Assembly (NCBI RefSeq): GCF_003576375.1
Contig: NZ_QWGE01000001.1
Location: 434,001-498,000 of the forward strand
Direction: 5' to 3'
Source of the DNA: Pontibacter oryzae
GTDB taxonomy: Bacteria > Bacteroidota > Bacteroidia > Cytophagales > Hymenobacteraceae
Length of the DNA: 64,000 bases
Position numbers and translations under genes: made by a program
Part shown: positions 1 through 9,617 of the stretch, in pieces
How the letters are laid out: each line of letters opens with the position of its first letter
How positions within the stretch are numbered: the first letter of the stretch is position 1
The notes under the pieces: generated by a model
What the model was told of the DNA's origin: nothing
The model's database searches: none
What the model saw: only the letters and a program-made list of their open reading frames with translations

Positions 1-750
1 CTTTCTGAAGGCATGCCCAATCGGGTGTATCGGCGGCAGGTAAATGGTATCGAAACCCATTTCGGCAATGCGTGGCAGCAGGCGCTCACAATCTTTAAAC
101 GTGCCGTGCTTGCCAGCCTCCTGCGCTGCAGACCTCGGGAAAAACTCATACCAGGCACTGAACAGGGCTTTCTGGCGCTCCACGTCCAGTTGAAGGATCT
201 TATTGTAGGTGGATACGTTTTGCTTATCGCAGCAAGCCTCCATCAAGTCGCTAACGTCCGGGCCAGTGGCAAAGGCAACATCCTCTGCATGCGACTGGCT
301 GTTGCGCAGTTGCTCTGCCCACTTGCGCAAACGCTTCTGCTGGCCTGGTTTTGCATTTTCCGCAGCGGCTTCCATCAGCTGAGCCCCAATTTGTAGCTCT
401 ACCGTAATGTCCTGGTTGGCCTCAAACTTCTTTTTAAGCCCCTTTTGCCAGGAATAAAAATGATCCACGCGGCCTTCAATGGTATACTCATAACGGCCCA
501 TGGCATCTGGCGTAAAAGCACCTTGCCAGCGGTCGTTTCCCAAAAATGTCATGGGCACTTCCGTCCATTTCCTGCGTCGCGAATGGCGATACAGCAAGGT
601 GGCCTTAACCTCATCGTGCCCGTCGGCAAAAACATCGGCAGTTACTATTAGCTCCTCACCAACCGTGCGCTTCGCCGGAAACCGGCCACAATTGATTTCG
701 GGTTTCACACTTTCTATAACAATTCGTTTGGTTCCTTCGAGTTGTTCCAT
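1..750 (-). CDS. glgE: Alpha-1,4-glucan:maltose-1-phosphate maltosyltransferase, N-terminal part (runs off the window)
   Basis: The reverse strand reads an open frame of 250 codons from the ATG at 750 to the window edge, with no stop. It begins MEQLEGTKRIVIESVKPEIN, and its last readable part contains MGFDTIYLPPIHPIGHAF, which is the start of the GH13_3 barrel in GlgE. The preceding ~230 residues fit the N-terminal DUF3416 domain of that family. GlgE transfers maltosyl units from maltose-1-phosphate to alpha-glucans in the cytoplasm. The gene is divergent from treZ, so the two probably share control. Catalytic residues lie outside the window and cannot be checked. The identification rests on the conserved barrel start and the trehalose/glucan neighbourhood. 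Confidence 0.9.
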   Translation of the reverse strand, partial: MEQLEGTKRIVIESVKPEINCGRFPAKRTVGEELIVTADVFADGHDEVKATLLYRHSRRRKWTEVPMTFLGNDRWQGAFTPDAMGRYEYTIEGRVDHFYSWQKGLKKKFEANQDITVELQIGAQLMEAAAENAKPGQQKRLRKWAEQLRNSQSHAEDVAFATGPDVSDLMEACCDKQNVSTYNKILQLDVERQKALFSAWYEFFPRSAAQEAGKHGTFKDCERLLPRIAEMGFDTIYLPPIHPIGHAFRK

Positions 751-822
751 GGAGATTACATTCAGCTTTAACCGTTGTACGTACTTATATAAGGTAAATA
801 TGTTTCGTTCTATATTTCCCAA

Positions 823-845
823 TTACTGATAACGTTTGTCAGTAA
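823..845. promoter_or_regulatory. Candidate operator with LacI-type centre
   Basis: TTACTGA and TCAGTAA are perfect inverted arms around a centre that includes the palindrome AACGTT. LacI-family repressors, which often control maltodextrin and trehalose genes, bind palindromes with a central CG step. The site lies about 75 bases upstream of the glgE start and 120 bases upstream of treZ. Its function is inferred from symmetry and position only. Confidence 0.4.
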
Positions 846-859
846 CGCCCCTGCCCTAG

Positions 860-872
860 TTAAAGCGCTTAA
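860..872. promoter_or_regulatory. AAGCGCTT palindrome, possible second operator
   Basis: The sequence TTAAAGCGCTTAA is an almost perfect palindrome around AAGCGCTT, again with a central CG. A related AGAGCGCTTC follows at 891-900. Such cores resemble catabolite and maltose regulator sites of the LacI family. A longer related palindrome occurs at 17683-17701. Confidence 0.3.
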
Positions 873-966
873 AAAAATACCTAAGCAAACAGAGCGCTTC
901 GCTAAAAAGGTACAACCTAATACCCACAATGCCAGTTAATACGTGCTGTGAAAAACTATCCAATCT

Positions 967-2808
967 ATGAGCATACTTAGAGAAATAGGGGCGCATTATT
1001 CCCCAGACAGCGGCACCGTTTTTACAGTTTGGGCACCTAAAGCAAAAAAAGTAGAAGTGGTGCTCCATAAGCCCGAACCCATACAAATATCCTTGCAGCA
1101 TGAAGCCATGGGCTACTGGACCGGCCTCAGCGAATTTGCCACCCCGGGCACCCGCTATACCTTTGTGCTCGACGGTGAGACAGAACGCCCTGACCCAGCC
1201 TCACAGCACCAGCCCGACGGCGTGCATAAGCCCTCCGCAATTGTAGACCACCATACATTTACCTGGACCGATAAGAAGTGGAAAAACCTGCCCCTGCACG
1301 AGTATATCATTTACGAGTTGCACGTGGGCACTTTTACCAAAGCCGGAACCTTTGATGCGATGATCGAGCACCTGCCGGAGCTGAAAGAGCTTGGCATCAC
1401 CGCCATTGAGATCATGCCGGTGGCCCAGTTCCCTGGCAGCAGAAACTGGGGTTACGACGGTGTTTTCCCGTTTGCTGTCCAAAACTCTTACGGTGGCCCC
1501 GAAGGGCTCAAAAAACTGGTGAATGCTTGCCACGCGCAAGGGCTTGCCGTTATTATGGACGTAGTGTATAACCACATGGGCCCCGAGGGCAATTACCTCA
1601 ACGATTTCGGCCCATACTTTACCGATAAGTATAAGACCCCTTGGGGCACGGCACTTAACTTTGATGACAATTATGCCGATCCCGTGCGCAACTTCTTCTT
1701 CCAGAATGCCCTGATGTGGCTCCGCGATTACCACATTGATGCCCTGCGCCTGGATGCCGTGCATGCCATTTATGACATGGGTGCCAAGCATTTTTTAGAA
1801 GAATTACAAGAGCATGTAAAGGAACTGGAAACACAACTCGACCGCAATTTCATACATATAGCGGAGAGCGACCTGAACGATGTGCGCCTGATAAACCCGA
1901 CAGAGTGCGGAGGCTATGGCCTGGATGCCCAGTGGAGCGATGACTTTCATCATGTGGTGCATGCTATGTTTACAGGAGAGCAGGACGGCTACTATGTTGG
2001 TTTTGGTAAGCCTGAGCAACTGACAAAGGTTATGCAGCGCGCCTTCGTTTACGATGGGCTATACTCCGAGCACCGGCACCGTACCTTCGGCAACAGTACA
2101 GAGCATAATAAAGCCGAGCAATTTGTGGTATGTTCCCAGAACCACGACCAAGTGGGGAACCGCATGCTGGGCGAGCGCTTATCAGAGTTAGTCGATTTTG
2201 AGACCCTAAAAGTTATAGCAGGCCTCGTCATCCTGTCGCCATTTCAGCCTATGCTGTTTATGGGCGAGGAGTATGCTGAGCAAAATCCGTTTTTATACTT
2301 TGTGAGCCACAGCGACAAAGACCTGATTGAGGCAGTGCGCAAAGGCCGCCACGATGAGTTTAGCGCTTTTGCCTGGCAAGGCGAGGCCCCAGACCCGCAG
2401 AGCAAAGACACTTTTGAGCGCTCTAAGCTCACCAGAAGCTATACTTCCAACCCAAAACAGAACCAGCTGCGGGAGTATTATAAGCGCCTCATCCAGATAC
2501 GCAAGACCACCAGGTGCCTGGCAAAGCCGGATAAGAGCAAACTAATTGCGCGCATAGATGAAACCGATCAAGTCTTGCACCTTATCCACCGTGCAGCAGA
2601 GCCATATGCCTACGCCCTCTTTAACCTAAGCGATACAGAACAGACCACTCGCTTGCTGCAACCAGACGAAGCCCACGGCAACTGGAAAACCTTACTCACT
2701 TCAGCCGCTGAAGAATGGGGAGGCTCCGGAAGCAGCCAGCCCGAACTACTGGAGCAAAAGGCAGAAATAACCCTGCCTCCAAAATCAGTACTCATACTTG
2801 TACAATAG
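967..2808 (+). CDS. treZ: Malto-oligosyltrehalose trehalohydrolase
   Basis: This 613-residue GH13 enzyme releases free trehalose from maltooligosyl-trehalose made by TreY. An N-terminal beta-sandwich (residues ~1-100) precedes the barrel. The barrel shows VIMDVVYNHMGPEGNY, the nucleophile motif LRLDAVHAI, the acid/base motif HIAESDLND, and NHDQVGNR, all typical of TreZ. Length is normal for the family. The ATG at 967 follows the divergent promoter region directly. The gene is first of a compact plus-strand cluster, treZ-GH57-treY-malQ. Confidence 0.95.
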   Translation: MSILREIGAHYSPDSGTVFTVWAPKAKKVEVVLHKPEPIQISLQHEAMGYWTGLSEFATPGTRYTFVLDGETERPDPASQHQPDGVHKPSAIVDHHTFTWTDKKWKNLPLHEYIIYELHVGTFTKAGTFDAMIEHLPELKELGITAIEIMPVAQFPGSRNWGYDGVFPFAVQNSYGGPEGLKKLVNACHAQGLAVIMDVVYNHMGPEGNYLNDFGPYFTDKYKTPWGTALNFDDNYADPVRNFFFQNALMWLRDYHIDALRLDAVHAIYDMGAKHFLEELQEHVKELETQLDRNFIHIAESDLNDVRLINPTECGGYGLDAQWSDDFHHVVHAMFTGEQDGYYVGFGKPEQLTKVMQRAFVYDGLYSEHRHRTFGNSTEHNKAEQFVVCSQNHDQVGNRMLGERLSELVDFETLKVIAGLVILSPFQPMLFMGEEYAEQNPFLYFVSHSDKDLIEAVRKGRHDEFSAFAWQGEAPDPQSKDTFERSKLTRSYTSNPKQNQLREYYKRLIQIRKTTRCLAKPDKSKLIARIDETDQVLHLIHRAAEPYAYALFNLSDTEQTTRLLQPDEAHGNWKTLLTSAAEEWGGSGSSQPELLEQKAEITLPPKSVLILVQ

Positions 2809-2815
2809 AAAAGCG

Positions 2816-5239
2816 ATGGACAAATACATATGCATACACGGACACTTTTACCAGCCGCCCCGTGAGAACCCCTGGCTAAACGAAGTAGAACTTCAGGAGT
2901 CGGCAGCACCGTACCACGACTGGAATGAGCGCATCTCCGAAGAGTGCTATGCCCGTAACTCTGCCTCGCGCATTCTGAACGCAAACGGGAACATCGTCGA
3001 CATCATCAATAACTACAGCTACATCAGCTTTAACTTCGGCCCTACCCTGTTGGAGTGGATGAAGAAAAACGACTCAGAAACCTACCAGGCCATACTTGAT
3101 GCCGATAAGGAGAGCCAGAAGCGCTTTTCGGGCCACGGATCGGCGCTTGCGCAAGTTTACAATCACATTATTATGCCGCTGGCCAGCCCACGCGATAAGC
3201 AGACGCAGGTAATCTGGGGCATTTATGACTTTAAACAGCGCTTTGGCCGCGATCCTGAAGGCATGTGGCTGGCCGAAACCGCCGCTGATACGCCTACTTT
3301 AGAGGTTCTGGCCGAGCATGGTATAAAGTTCACTATACTTTCTCCGTACCAGGCAAAGGCTTTCCGGAAGCTGGGCGATACGGAGTGGACCAATGCCGAG
3401 GGTGCCCGCATTAACCCGCGCCGCCCTTACTTGTGCCGCTTGCCATCGGGACGCAGCATTACATTATTTTTTTACGATGGACCTGTATCGCAGGGGATTG
3501 CCTTTGAGCGCCTCCTGAACCGGGGTGAGGATTTTGCCAACCGGTTGGTTAGCGTGTTTGATGAGCAGAGCAAAGAGCCGCAGTTGATGAACATTGCTAC
3601 TGATGGCGAAACCTACGGTCATCATCACCGCTTCGGAGAAATGGCCTTATCCTATGCGTTAAATCATATTGAAGAGGAAGAACTAGCCAAGATAACCGTG
3701 TACGGGGAGTACATGGAGCTTTTCCCGCCCGAGTATGAGGCACAGATTATTGAGGAAAGCTCGTGGAGCTGCGCACACGGTGTAGAGCGCTGGCGCAGCA
3801 ACTGCGGCTGCAACACCGGCGGCCATGCCCACTGGACGCAGGAATGGCGAAAGCCCATCCGGGTGGCCTTCGACTGGCTCCGAGACCAGTTAGTGCCTTT
3901 ATATGAGCAGGAAATGCAAACGTTTGGCGCCGATCCGTGGAAATGCCGCAACGCGTACATCCAGGTGATCATGGACCGATCGGAGCAGAACGTGGAGCAA
4001 TTTATCAAAGACCATACGTCGCGGCCACTAAGTATGCAGGAGAAAGTGCGCTTCCTTAAACTGATGGAAATGCAATATCATGCGTTGCTGCAATATACAA
4101 GCTGCGGATGGTTTTTCGATGAAGTATCGGGCATCGAGACAGTGCAGGATGTCTTTTATGCGGCCCGAGCCATACAACTTGCGCAGGATGTAACCTCCCA
4201 TGACCTCGAAGCAGAGTTTATAAATTTGCTGAGCGAAGCCGAGAGTAACCTGAAAGATCGTGGCAATGCCGGCCAGATCTATGAGCAATCCGTTAAACCA
4301 ACCATCATTGACCTGCTGCGCGTGGGAGCGCATTATGCCGTATCGTCCATTTTCCAGGATTTTACGGAAGAACTTGACCTGTATAGCTTCACTGCCATCT
4401 CAGAAGAACATGACTTTACACAGGCTGGCCGCCAACGCCTTGCCGTGGGTCGTGCCGTTATCAAAAGCAAAGTAACCTGGGAGCATGTAATCATTACCTA
4501 TGGCGTGCTGCACCTCGGCGACCATCAGCTGTTTGGCGGCGTGCGGGAGTTTATGAGCCACGATGACTACGAAAGCTTGCGCCAGGAACTGAAAGCGGCG
4601 TTTGAGCGAGGCTACGTGAGTGAGGTGATCATGCTGCTGGATAAGCACTTTGAGTCGCACAACTACTCGTTCTGGCACTTGTTCAAGGATGATCAGAAAA
4701 AGATATTGGACCAGGTGCTGGAGCAAACCATGGAAGGCGTGGAAAGCAACTTCCAGCAACTATACGACAACAACTACTCCCTGATTGCGGCGATTAAAAC
4801 CATCGGCATGAAGCTGCCCCGCCCGCTGCAAACAACCGTAGATTACATCGTGAATACACGCCTGCTGCGCGAGTTTGAATCCGAAGAACCAGACCCGCAG
4901 GAAGTGCGCCGGTTACTGGATGAGGTAAGGCGCATGAAGGTAAAGCTAAGCTATGATCAACTGGAGTTTGTATTGACACAGCGCGTGGGCCACATCATGA
5001 ACAGCATACAGGAGCGGCCGCAGGATGTGGTAACCATGAAGCGGCTAATTAAGCTGTTGGCGGTTATTAACGGCTCCAAGCTGGAAACAGATTTTTGGCA
5101 AGCACAGAACATCGCTTTCCGGATGCAGCAAACTACCTATAAAGAAATGCATCACCGCAGCATGCAAGGCGACCAGATAGCCGCTGCCTGGTGTCAAAAA
5201 TTTGAAGAACTCTATCAAAACCTGAATTTGAACCTTTAA
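2816..5239 (+). CDS. GH57-family glycoside hydrolase with DUF3536
   Basis: The open frame extends upstream to a TTG inside treZ, but the ATG at 2816 (MDKYICIHGHFYQPPRENPW) gives the usual family start seven bases after the treZ stop, about 807 residues. The HGHFYQPPREN opening, GMWLAETAADTPTLE (candidate nucleophile Glu) and ATDGETYGHHH (candidate general acid Asp) are GH57 signatures. The C-terminal half matches the DUF3536 arrangement. GH57 includes alpha-amylases, amylopullulanases and branching enzymes; the substrate here is unknown. Its place between treZ and treY suggests work on alpha-glucan, perhaps debranching or trimming it for TreY. No signal peptide is visible, so it is probably cytoplasmic. 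Confidence 0.85.
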   Translation: MDKYICIHGHFYQPPRENPWLNEVELQESAAPYHDWNERISEECYARNSASRILNANGNIVDIINNYSYISFNFGPTLLEWMKKNDSETYQAILDADKESQKRFSGHGSALAQVYNHIIMPLASPRDKQTQVIWGIYDFKQRFGRDPEGMWLAETAADTPTLEVLAEHGIKFTILSPYQAKAFRKLGDTEWTNAEGARINPRRPYLCRLPSGRSITLFFYDGPVSQGIAFERLLNRGEDFANRLVSVFDEQSKEPQLMNIATDGETYGHHHRFGEMALSYALNHIEEEELAKITVYGEYMELFPPEYEAQIIEESSWSCAHGVERWRSNCGCNTGGHAHWTQEWRKPIRVAFDWLRDQLVPLYEQEMQTFGADPWKCRNAYIQVIMDRSEQNVEQFIKDHTSRPLSMQEKVRFLKLMEMQYHALLQYTSCGWFFDEVSGIETVQDVFYAARAIQLAQDVTSHDLEAEFINLLSEAESNLKDRGNAGQIYEQSVKPTIIDLLRVGAHYAVSSIFQDFTEELDLYSFTAISEEHDFTQAGRQRLAVGRAVIKSKVTWEHVIITYGVLHLGDHQLFGGVREFMSHDDYESLRQELKAAFERGYVSEVIMLLDKHFESHNYSFWHLFKDDQKKILDQVLEQTMEGVESNFQQLYDNNYSLIAAIKTIGMKLPRPLQTTVDYIVNTRLLREFESEEPDPQEVRRLLDEVRRMKVKLSYDQLEFVLTQRVGHIMNSIQERPQDVVTMKRLIKLLAVINGSKLETDFWQAQNIAFRMQQTTYKEMHHRSMQGDQIAAAWCQKFEELYQNLNLNL

Positions 5240-5242
5240 CAT

Positions 5243-7951
5243 ATGGTATACATTCCGTCAGCCACATACAGGCTGCAAACTTCGCCTTCTTTTAAGCTCA
5301 GCGACATCAGAAAGCAAATTCCATACTTGCACGAGCTGGGCGTTAGCACCATTTATTCCGCGCCGTTTTTCTGCGCCCGCCCCGGCAGCGAGCACGGCTA
5401 CGACGTAACCGCTGCTTATGACATTAGCCCTGATATAGGCACCAAGCAGGAGTTACAGGAAATATCGCTGGAGTTGCGCCGCCGCCACATGGGCTGGCTA
5501 CAAGATATAGTGCCCAACCACATGGCCTTTCACCCGGATAATGTTTGGTTAATGGACGTATTAGAAAAAGGCCCACAGTCATACTTTTACACCTTCTTCG
5601 ATATTGATTTTCACCACCCTGATTTTAACGGGCAGGTGATGGTGCCGTTCTTGGGCGAACCCCTTGATAAGATTTTAGAGCAAGGCCAACTGGAGCTAAA
5701 GCTAACGGAAAAAGGCATCAGCCTAAATTACTTCGATAACGTTTATCCCGTGAGCGTGTCGAGTTACCGGCCTTTGCTGCAGGAAGCTCTCAAAACCAGC
5801 AGCGACCCGGAGGTAAGCCCGCTGGTTGCCAAATGCCTGAAAGACCTGGAGCATAGCGAGGCAGAGGAAAGTATAAACCCGGCCTCATGGGGCAACCTTA
5901 AAAAGCGTATCTACAAGGCGGAGCCGCTGCGCAAGGCACTTCAGGATGTTCTTGAAAGTATAAACCAGAACAAATCCAAGCTCAAAAAGCTACTCAACAA
6001 GCAGCACTTTATACTTTGCCACTGGCAGGAAACCGAGCGCACCATTAACTTCCGCCGCTTCTTTACCGTCAACGACCTGATATGCCTGCGGATGGAGCAG
6101 CCGGAAGTGTTTGAGCAGTATCACCAGTTTATAAAGCAACTCTGCGACCAGGAACTGCTGCAGGGCGTGCGCGTAGACCACGTAGATGGCCTTTATGACC
6201 CAAGCGCTTACCTGAAACGCCTGCGCCAGTTGCTGGGGCCGGAGAAATACATTGTGGTTGAGAAAATTCTGGAGGGCGAGGAACAACTGCCTGAGCGCTG
6301 GCCCATACAGGGCAACAGCGGCTACGATTACCTGGCATTGGTCAGTAACCTGTATACTTCCAGAGAGGGCCGCCGCAAGCTCACCGACATTTACCGCCGC
6401 CTGGTGCCTAATGCGCCCACTAACTACGAACAGCTCGTTTTCGATAAGAAGATGTTCATCCTAACAAATTACATGCAGGGCGAACGCGAGAACCTGTTGC
6501 GACTGCTGCAGGAGCGCCATCTGATTCCGCTGGAACCAGAGGACAAATGGCGAAAAGCCCTGGAAAACCTGCTCGCGGCGTGGCCGGTATACTGTATTTA
6601 CGGCAGCCGCCTGCCGCTTTCGGAGCACGAGATGCAGGTAGTTGACAGCGCCTTTGAAGAAGCGCATAAACAAGCGCCTGAGGTAAAAGATCAATTGAAC
6701 CACCTACACAGCTTGTTTACACTTACCCCAGAGGATGACGAGGAAAGTAAGCACAACAAGCTATACTTTGTGATGCGCAGCCAGCAGTTTACAGGCCCGC
6801 TTGCAGCCAAAGGCGTGGAAGATACCACCTTCTATAATTACAACAGGCTGATTTCGTTGAACGAGGTAGGCAACAGCCCAGATATCTTTAACCTCGGCAC
6901 TGAGGAGTTCCATGAGCGTATGCGGCATCGCCAGCGCGTTTACCCACACTCTATTAATGCTACCGCCACCCACGACACCAAACGCGGCGAAGGTGCGCGC
7001 ATGCGCCTGAACGTATTGAGCGAACTGCCCGAAGAATGGGAGCACAAGGTACAGGGCTGGCTAGAGATCACCAAAAAATATTCTTCAGAGCCAACCAACA
7101 ACGATTTATACTTTCTGTTGCAAACCCTGCTCGGTGTGCTGCCTATGAATGGCGAAGTGGACGACACCTTGGTAGAACGTGTGCAGGAATATCTTGAAAA
7201 AGCACTGCGCGAGGCAAAAGTGAAAACAGACTGGTCGGCGCCTAACGAGAAGTATGAACAAACCATGAAAGACCTGGTGCGCCAACTTCTGCTCGAGGAC
7301 GATGACTTCATGCACTCTTTTCAGCCTTTCTTCCTGAAGATAGCGCATTATGGCTGGGTATATTCGCTGTGCCAAACACTGCTTAAAATAACATGCCCCG
7401 GCGTGCCGGATGTGTACCAGGGCACTGAGTTCTGGGACCTGAGCCTGGTAGACCCCGACAACCGCCGCCCGGTAGACTACGATCTCCGCCGCCGCTACTT
7501 GCATGAGCTGCAAGACCAGGAACAGAAAGGAGCCGAAAAACTGCATGAGCAATTACTGCATCATCCCGAAAATGCCAAGGTAAAACTGTATTTATTGCAC
7601 AAAGCACTTATCACCCGCCGCGATCTGCAACCGCTCTTCAACCAGGGCGCATATCTTCCGCTGGAAGTTAAAGGCGCTAAAAAGGAGCATGTGCTGGCCT
7701 TTGCCCGACACAACCAGGGGCAATGGGCGCTGGTTGTGGTTCCGCTGCTGCTGGTAAGCCTAGTGGATAGCCATCATCATGCACTGGGAGAAGATGTGTG
7801 GCAAGACACGCATGTTGTTTTACCTGACGGTGCTCCTGCGCAATGGCAGTCTGCATTTAGCCAGAACAGTTTAAACGCCTCCGGCACGCTGCCCGTAGCA
7901 GATGTATTGAAAACTTTTCCAGTAGCATTGTTAACCGCCAACCCATCATGA
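5243..7951 (+). CDS. treY: Malto-oligosyltrehalose synthase
   Basis: TreY converts the reducing-end alpha-1,4 bond of maltodextrins to an alpha,alpha-1,1 bond, making maltooligosyl-trehalose for TreZ. The protein begins with MVYIPSATYRLQTSPSF, typical of TreY. It shows LQDIVPNHMAFH, RVDHVDGLYDP (nucleophile Asp), YIVVEKILEGEEQLP (acid/base Glu), GNSGYDYL and TATHDTKRGEGARMR. At 902 residues it is slightly long for the family. It starts three bases after the GH57 stop and overlaps malQ by four bases (ATGA), so translation is probably coupled. Confidence 0.95.
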   Translation: MVYIPSATYRLQTSPSFKLSDIRKQIPYLHELGVSTIYSAPFFCARPGSEHGYDVTAAYDISPDIGTKQELQEISLELRRRHMGWLQDIVPNHMAFHPDNVWLMDVLEKGPQSYFYTFFDIDFHHPDFNGQVMVPFLGEPLDKILEQGQLELKLTEKGISLNYFDNVYPVSVSSYRPLLQEALKTSSDPEVSPLVAKCLKDLEHSEAEESINPASWGNLKKRIYKAEPLRKALQDVLESINQNKSKLKKLLNKQHFILCHWQETERTINFRRFFTVNDLICLRMEQPEVFEQYHQFIKQLCDQELLQGVRVDHVDGLYDPSAYLKRLRQLLGPEKYIVVEKILEGEEQLPERWPIQGNSGYDYLALVSNLYTSREGRRKLTDIYRRLVPNAPTNYEQLVFDKKMFILTNYMQGERENLLRLLQERHLIPLEPEDKWRKALENLLAAWPVYCIYGSRLPLSEHEMQVVDSAFEEAHKQAPEVKDQLNHLHSLFTLTPEDDEESKHNKLYFVMRSQQFTGPLAAKGVEDTTFYNYNRLISLNEVGNSPDIFNLGTEEFHERMRHRQRVYPHSINATATHDTKRGEGARMRLNVLSELPEEWEHKVQGWLEITKKYSSEPTNNDLYFLLQTLLGVLPMNGEVDDTLVERVQEYLEKALREAKVKTDWSAPNEKYEQTMKDLVRQLLLEDDDFMHSFQPFFLKIAHYGWVYSLCQTLLKITCPGVPDVYQGTEFWDLSLVDPDNRRPVDYDLRRRYLHELQDQEQKGAEKLHEQLLHHPENAKVKLYLLHKALITRRDLQPLFNQGAYLPLEVKGAKKEHVLAFARHNQGQWALVVVPLLLVSLVDSHHHALGEDVWQDTHVVLPDGAPAQWQSAFSQNSLNASGTLPVADVLKTFPVALLTANPS

Positions 7952-9483
7952 TCATACCCGAACGCAGTGCAGGAATTCTGCTCCATATCACCTCGCTACC
8001 CTCCCGCTTTGGTATCGGCGACCTTGGGCCTGATGCCTATACGTTTGCCGACCAGTTGCAGGAAGCTGGTCAGCGCTATTGGCAAATTTTGCCGCTCAAC
8101 CCTACTGAAGTTGGCTACGGCAACTCACCGTATAGCAGCCACTCGGCGTTTGCCGGCAACCCACTTCTGATAAGCCCTGATCAACTAGTGCATGATGGAC
8201 TACTGCAAAACAAAGACCTCATACACAGTGAGTCGTTTGATGAAGCGCGCGTTGATTTTGAGAAAGTGAGCAGGTTTAAGATCAGGTTGCTGCACAAGGC
8301 TTACAAAAATTTCACAGCCGAGATGCCGGATGCCCTATGGAAAGCCTTTGTTACCTTTCAGAAAGAACAAAAACTTTGGCTGCAGGATTACGCACACTTT
8401 GCAGCTTTTAAGAAGCATTTCCAGCACAAAAGCTGGGTAGAGTGGCCCGAGGAAATAAAGCGCCGCCAAAAACAGGCTTTAGAAAAACTTGCCGAGCAAC
8501 TCAGCGATAAAGTAGAGTTCGAGATGTTTCTGCAGTTCCTGTTTTACCGCCAGTGGGAGCGACTGAAAACATACTGCAATAAAAAAGGCATCGTATTTTT
8601 TGGGGACATGCCTTTTTATGTAAGCCACGACAGTGCAGATGTATGGAGCCACCCCCACATATTTAAACTAGATGCTAAAGGCCGCCCTACCGCTGTTTCG
8701 GGTGTGCCGCCGGATTATTTCAGTGAGACAGGTCAGCTTTGGGGCACACCCGTATTTGACTGGGAAAAACTGCAAGAGCAACATTTTGATTGGTGGCTGC
8801 ACCGCATTGAGCATAACCTGCAACTCTTTGGCTTGCTGCGCCTCGACCATTTCAGGGCATTTTCCGCGTATTGGGAGGTACCAGCCATCGAGGAGACTGC
8901 CATCAATGGTAAATGGGTAAAAACTCCAGGTTATGCACTTTTAAAGCTAGTTAAAGAAAAATTTGAACACTTACCTATCGTGGCCGAAGACCTTGGGGAA
9001 ATAGACCAGCCCGTGCGCGATCTGATGCATAGGTACGACCTGCCGGGCATGCGCGTGCTGCTATTCGCTTTCGGTGAGGATTTACCAAACAGCCTGTATG
9101 CCCCGCATAACCATACGCAGAACAGCATTGTGTATACCGGCACCCACGATAACAACACCGTACGCGGCTGGTATGAGCACGAGGCTTCCAGGAGCGATAA
9201 GCGCCGCTTGCGCCAGTACAGCAACCATTATGTAAACATCGATAACGTGCATGGCGTAATGATTTGGCTCACGTACATTTCTGTGGCTCAATTAGCGGTT
9301 ATACCTATGCAGGATGTGCTCGGGTTAGGCAAAGAATATATCATGAACAAACCATCCACGGGGTCCGGCAACTGGGAGTGGCGCCTCCAACCAAATCATT
9401 TCACGCCAGCCCACAGGGCCGAGCTAAAGGAACTAGCCCAACGCTACGGCAGGTGGCAAGACGCAGCAACTTCTCAAAAATAA
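7948..9483 (+). CDS. malQ: 4-alpha-glucanotransferase (amylomaltase)
   Basis: MalQ moves maltodextrin segments between glucan chains and releases glucose. The 511-residue GH77 protein has AGILLHITSLPSRFGIGDLG at its start, GDMPFYVSHDSADVW, LRLDHFRAFSAYWEVP (nucleophile Asp), VAEDLGEID (acid/base Glu) and YTGTHDNNTVRGWY (third catalytic Asp). It is the short bacterial form without N-terminal starch-binding domains. The start overlaps treY by ATGA. It is the last gene of the cluster, with a strong hairpin terminator just downstream. Confidence 0.95.
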   Translation: MIIPERSAGILLHITSLPSRFGIGDLGPDAYTFADQLQEAGQRYWQILPLNPTEVGYGNSPYSSHSAFAGNPLLISPDQLVHDGLLQNKDLIHSESFDEARVDFEKVSRFKIRLLHKAYKNFTAEMPDALWKAFVTFQKEQKLWLQDYAHFAAFKKHFQHKSWVEWPEEIKRRQKQALEKLAEQLSDKVEFEMFLQFLFYRQWERLKTYCNKKGIVFFGDMPFYVSHDSADVWSHPHIFKLDAKGRPTAVSGVPPDYFSETGQLWGTPVFDWEKLQEQHFDWWLHRIEHNLQLFGLLRLDHFRAFSAYWEVPAIEETAINGKWVKTPGYALLKLVKEKFEHLPIVAEDLGEIDQPVRDLMHRYDLPGMRVLLFAFGEDLPNSLYAPHNHTQNSIVYTGTHDNNTVRGWYEHEASRSDKRRLRQYSNHYVNIDNVHGVMIWLTYISVAQLAVIPMQDVLGLGKEYIMNKPSTGSGNWEWRLQPNHFTPAHRAELKELAQRYGRWQDAATSQK

Positions 9484-9511
9484 GACTAGAACCAAGTATA
9501 TTTTATCGAGA

Positions 9512-9552
9512 GCCAGGATAGTAGATTAAACTTTTGCTATCCTGGCTTTTGT
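9512..9552 (+). terminator. Terminator after malQ
   Basis: GCCAGGATAG at 9512-9521 pairs with CTATCCTGGC at 9537-9546 and is followed by TTTTGTGTTT. The 10-bp stem sits 28 bases after the malQ stop and closes the trehalose cluster. Confidence 0.8.
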
Positions 9553-9617
9553 GTTTCATAAAATCCTTAAATCCTATATATTCGTGGGCTTTTAGATCAA
9601 TTATGCACCTCCCAGCT

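Larger units (their letters stand above)
751..966. promoter_or_regulatory. Divergent glgE/treZ promoter region
   Basis: This 216-base AT-rich stretch separates glgE (minus strand) and treZ (plus strand) and must carry both promoters. I see no clear TTG...TAnnTTTG promoter on either strand, but it holds two palindromes (823-845 and 860-872) that look like regulator sites. A third AGCGCT core lies at about 893-898. Confidence 0.5.

Noticed and set aside
1201-1791. Long opposite-strand frame inside treZ
   Set aside because: It is the shadow of treZ. The plus-strand product has all catalytic motifs, and the opposite frame has no family features.
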